DNA from: Anaerolinea thermophila
Lineage (GTDB): Bacteria > Chloroflexota > Anaerolineae > Anaerolineales > Villigracilaceae
Direction of reading: 5' to 3'
NCBI GenBank assembly: GCA_022729775.1
Contig: DZBA01000115.1
Span: 1-9,305, forward strand
Length of the DNA stretch: 9,305 nucleotides
Shown here: positions 1 through 6,645 of the stretch, one piece after another
Position numbering within the stretch: position 1 is the first letter of the stretch
Layout of the letters: each line of letters opens with the position of its first letter
The notes under the pieces: model-generated
Database searches by the model: none
What the model saw: only the letters and a program-made list of their open reading frames with translations
Told to the model about the DNA's origin: nothing
Made by a program: the position numbers and the translations under genes

Positions 1-1
1 G

Positions 2-1651
2 ACCATCGTGCAGAATTTCGAGCGCGAGGCAAATATGCTTGCCACGCTCAATCATCCTTCCATTCCGCGCATTTATGATTATTTCACTCAGGATGACCGC
101 TCGTATCTGGTGCTTGAATTTGTTCACGGCAAAGACCTTGAATCAGTGATTGCCGATGCGACTGGCTTCCTGCCGGAAGACCAAATCATCAGCTGGGCGA
201 TTCAACTTTGCGATGTGTTGGAATATTTGCACGGACACAAACCAGACCCGATTATTTTCCGCGATATGAAACCCTCCAATGTGATGATCAATCACAACGG
301 GGATGTGGTGCTTGTAGATTTTGGAATCGCCAAGACCTTCCAAAGCGGTCAAAAAGGTACGATGATCGGCACAGAAGGCTACTCTCCGCCCGAACAGTAT
401 CGCGGCGAAGCCACCCCGCTGGCGGATGTGTACGCGTTGGGCGCGACTTTACATCACGCGCTGACACGCCGCGATCCGCGCCTCGAACCGCCCTTCTCTT
501 TTGGTGAGCGACCCGTTCGTAAAATCAACTCGAACGTTTCCAGTGAATTGGAAGCGGTGATCAGCACCGCATTGCAATACACGCCTACAGATCGCTTCCC
601 AAGTACGGCGGCGATGAAAGACGCGCTGATGTCTGTCGCGCGCAAAACAGGCGCGCTATCCAAGATCACATCCGCGCTGCCGGTCTCCAGCGGAGGCGTA
701 AAGCCGCTCTGGTCTTTCAAGTGTGAAGATGAAATTCGCGGAACGCCCTTCCTCAATCAAGGCTCGTTGTATATTGGGTGTTACGATAATAACGTATATT
801 CTTTGAGCGCCGCCGACGGGCAATTCCAGTGGAAATACGCAGCCGATGGCGGCATCGTGACCCGCCCACTGGTATATGACGGCAACATTTATTTCGGCTC
901 GGAAGATAAACGCCTGCATGTCATCAGCGAACGTTCGGGCAAAGTGGTTTGGACGTATTACACCGAAGGCAGAATCTATTCATCCCCGCGCATCGCGGAA
1001 GGTCACGTCTTCTTCGGTTCTGACGACCATGACCTGCACGCGGTTAACATCAATACAGGACGCCCGATCTGGAAACATTCGACCAATGCGCCCATTCACT
1101 GCTCGCCGCTTGTGGAAAATGGGTTCATCTACTTTGGGAATGAAATGGGCGTGTTCTCGGCGATTGATTTTCGCGGAGAAATGAAGTGGCGTTTTCAAGC
1201 CAAACGCAGCGTCACATCCTCGCCCATTATCAAAGGTCAGTCCATTTTCTTTGCGTCACTGGATGGCACACTATATGCCTTGGATGCAAAGAACGGCTGG
1301 GCAATTTGGAAGTTCCGACTGGGTAAGGGTTCTATTTCATCCCCCGCGCTTGCCGACGATTTTGTCTTTGTCGGCGCGGCGGATAATTTTATCTACTGTG
1401 TAGACGCGCGAAATGCCAAAGAGATTTGGCGTTTCCGCACAGATAACCAAGTCAGCAGTTCGCCGGTTGTTTACAAAGATTCGCTATATTGCGGCTCGGT
1501 GGATGGCAACCTGTACTGCCTGGAATATCGCACGGGACGTTTGCGCTGGAAGTTTGAATCGCAAGGCGCAATCACCGGTTCGCCGATCGTGTTCGATGAC
1601 ATTGTCTATTTTGGTTCAACAGACCATCATGTATATGCCTTGTTTGCATAA
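2..1651 (+). CDS. Ser/Thr protein kinase with C-terminal eight-bladed PQQ-like beta-propeller (5' partial)
   Basis: This is a Hanks-type Ser/Thr kinase fused to a propeller, and it probably phosphorylates cytosolic proteins. The reading frame is open to the window edge, so the Gly-rich loop and VAIK lysine lie upstream; the GTG at 8 is not a credible start. Numbering from the GTG codon, visible elements are the alphaC segment FEREANML (Glu7), the catalytic loop FRDMKPSN (Asp86, Lys88, Asn91), DFG (104-106), GTEGYSPPEQY as activation-segment end, DVYALG (140-145) and the late Arg196. The HRD histidine is Phe, a variant seen in active bacterial kinases. After a short linker, residues 234-547 form eight repeats of about 40 residues, each with a W-[KRT]-[FYH] strand and most with an SSP/GSP turn. 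No membrane segment lies between the domains, so the propeller should be cytosolic, as in Streptomyces AfsK. The propeller is more likely a ligand or protein sensor than an enzyme. The PP2C gene begins 11 nt downstream. Confidence 0.93.
   Translation, partial: TIVQNFEREANMLATLNHPSIPRIYDYFTQDDRSYLVLEFVHGKDLESVIADATGFLPEDQIISWAIQLCDVLEYLHGHKPDPIIFRDMKPSNVMINHNGDVVLVDFGIAKTFQSGQKGTMIGTEGYSPPEQYRGEATPLADVYALGATLHHALTRRDPRLEPPFSFGERPVRKINSNVSSELEAVISTALQYTPTDRFPSTAAMKDALMSVARKTGALSKITSALPVSSGGVKPLWSFKCEDEIRGTPFLNQGSLYIGCYDNNVYSLSAADGQFQWKYAADGGIVTRPLVYDGNIYFGSEDKRLHVISERSGKVVWTYYTEGRIYSSPRIAEGHVFFGSDDHDLHAVNINTGRPIWKHSTNAPIHCSPLVENGFIYFGNEMGVFSAIDFRGEMKWRFQAKRSVTSSPIIKGQSIFFASLDGTLYALDAKNGWAIWKFRLGKGSISSPALADDFVFVGAADNFIYCVDARNAKEIWRFRTDNQVSSSPVVYKDSLYCGSVDGNLYCLEYRTGRLRWKFESQGAITGSPIVFDDIVYFGSTDHHVYALFA
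707..1648 (+). repeat. Eight tandem 40-residue (about 120-bp) propeller repeats
   Basis: The blade tryptophans fall at residues 235, 275, 315, 355, 394, 434, 474 and 514 of the partial kinase. The turn prolines fall at 247, 287, 327, 367, 406, 446, 486 and 526. The spacing is therefore 40 residues, with one step of 39 at blade 4. Each unit ends in a strand like IYFGS-x-D-x-x-LYALDA. The DNA copies have diverged and keep only short shared words, so the array is an old protein repeat rather than a recent expansion. Confidence 0.9.
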
Positions 1652-1657
1652 AAGGAG
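1651..1657 (+). promoter_or_regulatory. Ribosome binding site for the PP2C gene
   Basis: AAAGGAG overlaps the last base of the kinase stop codon and sits 5 nt before a GTG. It supports GTG 1663 as the phosphatase start, since no in-frame ATG is available there. Confidence 0.75.
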
Positions 1658-1662
1658 CTCCT

Positions 1663-2583
1663 GTGGATTTTTTACGTAAATTGATTGGGAAAACAGAAAC
1701 AAAAAATGAGCCGGTGAAGCCCCCGGCGCAATTCGACGCCGCCACCACTGCGCCGCTTTCGGATGCGCAAATCAGCTCCCTTATTGTCAGCCAGAATCTC
1801 AGATATGAGATGAAGCAATTGATTGCTGGTGTTGGGCAGTCTGTTGGCAAACAGCGCGAACATAACGAGGACAGCGTGCTTTCATTGACCACCACGCTTG
1901 CAGGCAGCGCGGACAGCATTCCGTTTGGAATTTATATTGTCGCTGACGGTATGGGCGGGCATCAGTTTGGAGAAGTGGCAAGCAATGCCGCTGTGCGCAT
2001 CATGGGTGGCAACATCATGAAGAAGTTCCATTCCTACCTCTTCAACCTGCCGACACAAGCGTTACAAGAATCATTGCAGGAGCTCATGGAGGAATCCATT
2101 AGCGAGGCGCATCAATACATCCAACGCGAAGCGCCCGGCAGCGGCACAACCGTCACAGCCGCATTGGTGCTGGGCGAACAAGTGACCATTGCCCATGTGG
2201 GTGACAGCCGCGCGTATGCCGTCTTCCCCGATGGACGCATTGACCCGATCACCCGCGACCATTCGCTCGTCAAACGCCTCGAAGAGCTGGGACACCTCAG
2301 CAAAGACGAAGCCGCGAACTTCCCGCATCGCAACGTATTGATACGCGCGCTTGGTCAAGGTGAAACCCTCGAAGCGGATATATTCACCGTCCCCTTCCCG
2401 CAAACAGGCTATTTGATGTTATGCAGTGATGGCTTGTGGGGCGTAGTGGATGAGAAAGACTTGCAACATGCCATCGTCAGCGCGCCCAATTTGCAACATG
2501 CGTGCCAAGCAATGGTAGAAGCAGCCAACACCGCCGGCGGTCCCGATAACATTACAGTCATTGTCGCGCAAATGATCGGATAA
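1663..2583 (+). CDS. PP2C-family (PPM) Ser/Thr protein phosphatase
   Basis: This is a metal-dependent protein phosphatase, expected to remove the phosphates placed by the kinase encoded just upstream. The 306-residue product has the full PPM motif series: REHNED (Asp70), VADGMGGH (Asp95, Gly96), GSGTTVTA (159-166), HVGDSRAY (178-185), TRDHSL, NVLIRALGQ, LCSDGLWG (Asp256) and GGPDN (Asp295). The metal-binding aspartates are present, so it should be active. About 50 residues precede the catalytic core: a short basic amphipathic start and a Pro/Thr/Ala-rich, probably disordered stretch. No membrane segment is seen. The start is GTG with a strong Shine-Dalgarno 5 nt away. The stop codon lies 1 nt from the next start, so the two genes are probably translationally coupled. 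Pairing with a Hanks kinase resembles PppA/PpkA and PrpC/PrkC; that partnership is inferred from position. Confidence 0.95.
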   Translation: MDFLRKLIGKTETKNEPVKPPAQFDAATTAPLSDAQISSLIVSQNLRYEMKQLIAGVGQSVGKQREHNEDSVLSLTTTLAGSADSIPFGIYIVADGMGGHQFGEVASNAAVRIMGGNIMKKFHSYLFNLPTQALQESLQELMEESISEAHQYIQREAPGSGTTVTAALVLGEQVTIAHVGDSRAYAVFPDGRIDPITRDHSLVKRLEELGHLSKDEAANFPHRNVLIRALGQGETLEADIFTVPFPQTGYLMLCSDGLWGVVDEKDLQHAIVSAPNLQHACQAMVEAANTAGGPDNITVIVAQMIG

Positions 2584-2584
2584 C

Positions 2585-4066
2585 ATGCTGCCGCGCAAAC
2601 CGGACCATTATGTTGCCTTGGGCGTCTTCCGCGATGCAACGCAGGAAGAGATCAAGCGCGCATATCTCGAATCTGCCCGGCGCTTGCACCCTGATAAAAA
2701 TGTCGCAGCAGGGGAGACCGAGCTCTTCCTTGCTGTGCAAGAAGCATACGAGGTTCTTTCCAACCCAAAGCGCCGAAGCCTCTACGACGCCACACTCCCC
2801 CCGGACATCACAGGGAATCTGGATGTCAAACATGAAATCATCTTTAGCCGCCCATCACTGGTGAATTTAAGTGAGCCGCAATTGCTCTACGTGCTTTTGG
2901 AAGTGAGCTCGCGCGAAGACCCAGAGAAGCTGCCCACTCCCCCATTAAACATCTGCCTCATCGTAGACCGCTCCACCTCTATGCAGGGAGAAAAACTCGA
3001 CGTTGCAAAAGCCACTGCCATCCAATTGTTGCGCAGTTTGCGGCAAGAGGACACCTTCAGCCTGATTGCCTTTAGCGACAAAGCCGAGGTAATTATTCCT
3101 GCTATGGATGCAACGGACAAGAAGAAGCAGGAAAACAGCATTCAAATGATGCACACCACAGGTGGGACAGAAATATATCAAGGGTTGCGCGCAGGCATCG
3201 AAGAAATTCACCGCGCCATGACCTCGGCGCGCGTCAATCACATGATTCTATTGACCGATGGGCAAACGTATGGGGATGAGCAGGAATGTCTTGCGCTGGC
3301 AGAAGAAGCCGCCACACAAGGCATTGGCATTAGCGGCATGGGCATTGGTCACGAGTGGAATGATATTTTTCTTGACGCGCTTACCAGCAAAACCGGCGGC
3401 TCCTCATCTTATATATCAAAACCGAAGGACATTCAACGCCTGCTAGTGGAAAAATTCAACGCGCTGGCAAGCATCTATGCGGATGAAGTCACGCTCGAAT
3501 TCAAAGAGCAGGAGCATATCCGCATCAATTATGCGTTTCGCTTACAGCCGGAAGGCGGCTCGATTAGCATTGAACCCACCATGCGGCTGGGTCCCATCCT
3601 AAGGGATGCCTCGCTCCAAATCTTATTTGAATTCATTATCGAGCCTGCTGCTTTAATTGAAGACGAAATCGCGCTGATGAACGGCGCGCTGAAAATGTTT
3701 ATTGCAGCCCGTTCTACGCCGGTGCCGCCAATTCGCCTAAAAATTTCACGGCGCGTGGAAAAAGAGCCATCAATGGAAGCGCCTCCCGTGCGCATTTTAA
3801 GCGCTCTCTCGCGCCTGACGCTTTATCGAATGCAGGAACGCGCGCGCCTTGCCGCCGATGAGGGAAGGTTTGACGCGGCAGCCACCCACCTGCATAACCT
3901 TGCCACCCACCTGCTTTCACAAGGCGAAAATTCATTGGCAAAAACCGTCTTATTCGAAGCGGATAACCTCGAGAGTAAAAGAAAATGGAGCGCCGGCGAA
4001 AGTAAAAAAGACATTAAATATCGTACCCGCGCGCTTTTGATGAGCAGCACAAAGGAGAAAACATAA
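2585..4066 (+). CDS. J-domain / von Willebrand factor A domain fusion protein
   Basis: This 493-residue protein joins a DnaJ-type J domain to a VWA domain. Residues 7-70 form the J domain: DHYVALGV, helix II with EEIKRAYLESARRLHPDK carrying the HPD triad at 35-37, then the EAYEVLSNPKRRSLYD end. An intact HPD predicts stimulation of a DnaK/Hsp70 ATPase. Residues 121 to about 290 form the VWA domain with a complete metal-ion-dependent adhesion site: DRSTSM (Asp128, Ser130, Ser132), GGTEIYQG (Thr195) and LLTDGQ (Asp225). Beta-rich segments flank the VWA, and the C-terminal part (about 400-465) is helical and may hold TPR-like hairpins. There is no signal peptide or membrane segment, so it should be cytosolic. 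No strong Shine-Dalgarno precedes ATG 2585, which follows the PP2C stop by 1 nt, suggesting translational re-initiation. Its role is inferred: a metal-dependent scaffold linking the kinase/phosphatase pair to chaperones. Confidence 0.93.
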   Translation: MLPRKPDHYVALGVFRDATQEEIKRAYLESARRLHPDKNVAAGETELFLAVQEAYEVLSNPKRRSLYDATLPPDITGNLDVKHEIIFSRPSLVNLSEPQLLYVLLEVSSREDPEKLPTPPLNICLIVDRSTSMQGEKLDVAKATAIQLLRSLRQEDTFSLIAFSDKAEVIIPAMDATDKKKQENSIQMMHTTGGTEIYQGLRAGIEEIHRAMTSARVNHMILLTDGQTYGDEQECLALAEEAATQGIGISGMGIGHEWNDIFLDALTSKTGGSSSYISKPKDIQRLLVEKFNALASIYADEVTLEFKEQEHIRINYAFRLQPEGGSISIEPTMRLGPILRDASLQILFEFIIEPAALIEDEIALMNGALKMFIAARSTPVPPIRLKISRRVEKEPSMEAPPVRILSALSRLTLYRMQERARLAADEGRFDAAATHLHNLATHLLSQGENSLAKTVLFEADNLESKRKWSAGESKKDIKYRTRALLMSSTKEKT

Positions 4067-4067
4067 C

Positions 4068-4577
4068 ATGATAGCCTGTTCAAATTGCAAACATTCAAAT
4101 ATGGATGGAGCATTATTCTGCGCAGAGTGCGGATCCCAACTTACCGGAAATTCCTTCGTTACCCAAAATATTACAACCGATAGGTTCAAAGACTTACTAG
4201 ACAGTACTGGCAAAGAAGAGCAATACCAAAACTTCAACGGAGAAGACGCTTGGGGCAGCCTGCATTTGCTCGATACCGGTCACGTCATCTCGCTTGCTGC
4301 CAAAAGCGAATTCACCTTGGGACGTGTCAGCGAAGGGCAGCCCATCATGCCCGATATTGACCTTTCACCCTATCAGGCATACGCAGCGGGCGTTTCGCGC
4401 CTTCATGCTGTTGTCAAACGCGGACATCATCAAATGACCTTCATGGACCTTGGCTCAGCCAACGGTTCATTCATTAACGGAAAGCGGCTTGCGCCGAACG
4501 AAGAAAAAAGCCTTAGTCACGGCGATATTGTCTCGCTTGGAAAAATGAAAATACAAATCCTGTTAAAAAACGCATAA
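4068..4577 (+). CDS. Zinc-ribbon / FHA domain protein
   Basis: This small phosphothreonine reader has 169 residues. The N-terminus carries a zinc ribbon, CSNC (Cys4, Cys7) and CAEC (Cys18, Cys21), of the kind found on many bacterial signalling proteins. Residues 30-60 are linker. An FHA domain occupies about 65-167 with the core signature intact: GR (85-86), SRLH (Ser110, Arg111, His113), DLGSANG (Asn132, Gly133) and INGKRL (Asn137, Gly138). In the FHA family these Ser/Arg/Asn residues contact pThr, so binding of phosphorylated partners is likely. The obvious candidates are the kinase or other proteins of this cluster. ATG 4068 has an AAAGGAG (4051-4057) 10 nt upstream, inside the end of the J/VWA gene, and follows that gene's stop by 1 nt. 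No signal peptide or membrane segment is visible. Confidence 0.93.
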   Translation: MIACSNCKHSNMDGALFCAECGSQLTGNSFVTQNITTDRFKDLLDSTGKEEQYQNFNGEDAWGSLHLLDTGHVISLAAKSEFTLGRVSEGQPIMPDIDLSPYQAYAAGVSRLHAVVKRGHHQMTFMDLGSANGSFINGKRLAPNEEKSLSHGDIVSLGKMKIQILLKNA

Positions 4578-4594
4578 AGAAAAGAGAGTGAAAT

Positions 4595-4837
4595 ATGGCA
4601 TTTACCGTCATCTTACATGTTGCTGGAGAAGCCTCCATCGCCGGGGAAGTGGATGAATTGCCCCAGCCTACCGATAACATCATCGTTGTCACAAATCCGC
4701 GCCAGAAAGACGGCAAAGATTTGCATTACATTGATAACAACGCCATCAAGGTCATCTGGCCCCTTTCCAAGGTGAGCTTCATCGAGATTCTCGATAGTTC
4801 GGAAGAAGAAAAGATTATTGGCTTTGTGAGGGAATAA
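4595..4837 (+). CDS. Small conserved-looking hypothetical protein (80 aa)
   Basis: I do not recognise a named family. The 80-residue product is mostly predicted beta strand: MAFTVILHVAGEASIAGEVD, then a central NIIVVTNPR strand, a charged turn (QKDGKDLHY), a hydrophobic stretch with VIWPLSKVSFIEIL, and an acidic C-terminal tail. It has no cysteine, signal peptide or membrane segment, and could be a compact beta barrel or sandwich. Its codon use matches its neighbours, it lies between the FHA gene (17 nt) and the response regulator (5 nt), and AGAGAG about 6 nt upstream of ATG 4595 can act as a ribosome binding site. These points support a real gene in the signalling operon, perhaps an adaptor for one of the partners. 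No function is claimed. Confidence 0.8.
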   Translation: MAFTVILHVAGEASIAGEVDELPQPTDNIIVVTNPRQKDGKDLHYIDNNAIKVIWPLSKVSFIEILDSSEEEKIIGFVRE

Positions 4838-4842
4838 TTCGT

Positions 4843-5562
4843 ATGCCTGATTTGATGGAACGCCGCCGCATCCTTGTGGTGGACGACGAAGAGCGCATGG
4901 TGCGCTTCATTCGCATGAACCTGGAGCATGATGGCTTTCAGGTCAGCGAAGCTTTCAATGGCAAGCAAGCCATTCAAAGAATCCGCGACGTCAACCCCGA
5001 CCTCATCCTGCTAGATGTGATGATGCCCGACTTGGACGGCTTTGAGGTCTTGGAAACCATCCGCGACTTCAGCAACGTCCCCGTGATTATGCTCACCGCC
5101 AAAGGCGAAGAAGATGACCGTGTGCGCGGACTCGAAAACGGCGCGGACGATTACATCATCAAGCCGTTCAGCACGCGCGAGTTGGTCAGCCGCATCAAGT
5201 CTGTCCTGCGGCGCACCGAAGGCGCAAGCGGTTCTATGCACGGACTTTTGGAAATTGACAAGCGTCTCAAAATTGACTTTGACCGCCGCGAAATTTGGCT
5301 GGAAGGCAAACTGGTCAAGCTGCGCCCAACGGAATATCGCCTGCTCTATCATCTTGTGCAAAACGCGGGCTGGGTCATATCACATGACCAGCTGCTCCAA
5401 AAAGTTTGGGGCTACGAATACCGCGACGAGCCGCATTACGTCCGCTTGTACATCAACTACCTGCGCCAAAAATTGGAGAAAGACCCAGCCGACCCAAAAT
5501 ACATCCTGACAGAGCGCGGCGTTGGGTATCGTTTTGTAGATTACAAACGCAGCAAAGAATGA
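4843..5562 (+). CDS. OmpR/PhoB-family response regulator
   Basis: This is a DNA-binding two-component response regulator of 239 residues. The receiver domain (about 8-122) has the acidic pair Asp14/Asp15, phospho-acceptor Asp58 in LILLDVMMPDLDG, Thr85 in MLTAKG and Lys107 in IIKPFS, so every switch residue is present. The winged-helix domain (about 134-233) shows the family landmarks LRPTEYRLLYHL, the recognition-helix region RDEPHYVRLYINYLRQKLE, and RGVGYRF at the end. No histidine kinase gene lies in the window, so it is an orphan here. It may answer to a distant kinase or, more speculatively, to the Ser/Thr kinase of the same cluster. ATG 4843 is preceded by GAGGGA (4828-4833), which lies inside the end of the 80-residue gene; the in-frame ATG at 4855 has no such site. 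The target genes cannot be told from sequence. Confidence 0.95.
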   Translation: MPDLMERRRILVVDDEERMVRFIRMNLEHDGFQVSEAFNGKQAIQRIRDVNPDLILLDVMMPDLDGFEVLETIRDFSNVPVIMLTAKGEEDDRVRGLENGADDYIIKPFSTRELVSRIKSVLRRTEGASGSMHGLLEIDKRLKIDFDRREIWLEGKLVKLRPTEYRLLYHLVQNAGWVISHDQLLQKVWGYEYRDEPHYVRLYINYLRQKLEKDPADPKYILTERGVGYRFVDYKRSKE

Positions 5563-5563
5563 A

Positions 5564-6625
5564 GTGAATGTGAAGTATAAAAAACTTCTCCCCCTTTTTA
5601 TAGGCTTAATCTTGGCGTGCAACACGCCAAGATTTTTTATTACGCCTACCGCCGCGCCAACGCCACCCCCGTCACAAACTGCAACGGCGACGCGCGCGCC
5701 ATCCCCTACGCCTACCTTAACGCCCACGGCAACATCCTCCCCCACGGTCACGCCCACACTGGAGGCTTATCAACAATACAGCGTTGAATATTTACGCGCG
5801 CGCGCGTATACAGGCAGCGAAATTGAATTGGTCGAAGTCCTGGAAGAACATGAAACATTTACGAAATATTCCACGCGATACCAAAGCGATGGACTGCACA
5901 TTTACGCCATCGCCAACATCCCCAAACGCGAAGGGATTCTCCCGGTCATCATTACCATTCATGGATATTTCTACCCGGCAGATTATGAATACCTCGATAG
6001 TGAATTCGGCGTCGAAGATGAACTCGCGCGGCAGGGCTTCATCACCATACACCCCACCATGCGGAATTACTTCCCATCTGAAAACGGCGATAACCTCTTC
6101 CGCGTTGGCGATGCGATAGATATTCTAAATTTGATAGCAGTCATCAAAGAACAAAGCGGAAAAGCCGGTTTGTTGCAATCTGCCAACCCAAACGCCATCG
6201 GCGTTGCCGGGCACAGCATGGGAGGTGGAATTACCTTGCGCGCGCTGACCATCAACGCGGATGTAAAAGCCGCGCTGCTTTATTCATCCACCAGCGGCGA
6301 TGAGCGGCAAAACGTCCCCTTCTTCGATAAATTTACGCATGACCCGCAGTTCGCCGGGGAAACGCTCGCGCCGAAGAAGACACTCGATAAAATTTCCGCA
6401 TCCTCTTATTATCCATCCATCACCGCGCCCATCCTGCTGGTACACGGCGAAAAAGATTGGTTGATACGAATCGAACAAGCGGAAAAAACCTGCGATTTGT
6501 TAAGGTCAGCCGGGGCAAAGGTCAGCTGTGTGTTTCTCAAATATGGGCAACACACTTTTGCAGGAAAAACGATGGAAGACTTTCTCACTCGCGCGGTGGA
6601 ATTCTTCCAAAAACATCTTCGATAA
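5564..6625 (+). CDS. Lipoprotein with alpha/beta-hydrolase (prolyl-oligopeptidase-like) domain
   Basis: This is an exported, membrane-anchored hydrolase of 353 residues. A short Lys-rich start, hydrophobic stretch and lipobox LILAC put the lipidated cysteine at position 19. A Thr/Pro-rich linker follows (about 27-65) and holds the enzyme away from the membrane. The alpha/beta-hydrolase domain spans about 85-353: the HG oxyanion segment (133-134), nucleophile elbow GHSMGG (Ser218), Asp298 in VHGEKDWL and His330 in YGQHTF, which together form a full triad. It resembles peptidase S9/dienelactone-hydrolase relatives; the substrate is probably an ester or small peptide but is unknown. GTG 5564 lies 1 nt after the response-regulator stop. 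A second in-frame GTG (5570) would serve equally, and neither has a strong Shine-Dalgarno. Oddly, a perfect terminator hairpin with a T-run (5608-5640) lies inside the signal-peptide codons. Confidence 0.9.
   Translation: MNVKYKKLLPLFIGLILACNTPRFFITPTAAPTPPPSQTATATRAPSPTPTLTPTATSSPTVTPTLEAYQQYSVEYLRARAYTGSEIELVEVLEEHETFTKYSTRYQSDGLHIYAIANIPKREGILPVIITIHGYFYPADYEYLDSEFGVEDELARQGFITIHPTMRNYFPSENGDNLFRVGDAIDILNLIAVIKEQSGKAGLLQSANPNAIGVAGHSMGGGITLRALTINADVKAALLYSSTSGDERQNVPFFDKFTHDPQFAGETLAPKKTLDKISASSYYPSITAPILLVHGEKDWLIRIEQAEKTCDLLRSAGAKVSCVFLKYGQHTFAGKTMEDFLTRAVEFFQKHLR
5608..5640 (+). terminator. Rho-independent terminator hairpin inside the lipoprotein signal-peptide codons
   Basis: The left arm AATCTTGGCGTG (5608-5619), loop CAA and right arm CACGCCAAGATT (5623-5634) form a perfect 12-bp stem. 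It runs straight into a T-tract (TTTTTTAT counted from 5633). An outer 5-bp pair, TAGGC (5601-5605) with GCCTA (5644-5648), could enclose it. It lies 46 nt after the response-regulator stop, an ordinary place for an operon terminator, yet it encodes residues 15-26 of the lipoprotein including its lipobox. Confidence 0.8.
5642..5758 (+). repeat. Low-complexity Thr/Pro codon tract
   Basis: Degenerate ACGCC[CT]AC-like units encode the Thr/Pro/Ala/Ser-rich linker of the lipoprotein (residues 27-65). Such tracts are common in exported Chloroflexota proteins and tend to vary in length between strains. The minus strand of this tract yields a Val/Gly-rich frame that is only its complement. Confidence 0.75.
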
Positions 6626-6633
6626 CGCGCGGG

Positions 6634-6639
6634 TATAAT
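6634..6639 (+). promoter_or_regulatory. Perfect -10 box (TATAAT) for a leaderless HAD transcript
   Basis: TATAAT lies with its last base 7 nt before the A of ATG 6646, so the expected transcription start coincides with the start codon. There is no Shine-Dalgarno before that ATG. A convincing -35 box is not seen: the position with a 17-nt spacer reads AAACAT. Confidence 0.6.
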
Positions 6640-6645
6640 CGCATT

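Noticed and set aside
707..1648. Propeller as an active PQQ-dependent dehydrogenase
   Set aside because: It lacks a signal peptide and any visible quinoprotein active-site motif and is fused to a kinase. A binding or sensing role fits better.
5380..5757. Minus-strand frame rich in Val/Gly repeats
   Set aside because: It is the complement of the Thr/Pro linker codons and of the end of the response regulator, so its repetitive look is inherited from them.
6457..6645. 63-codon N-terminal extension of the HAD gene
   Set aside because: It lies wholly within the lipoprotein gene (to 6625) and its intergenic gap, has no HAD-like sequence, and the family motif begins directly after ATG 6646.
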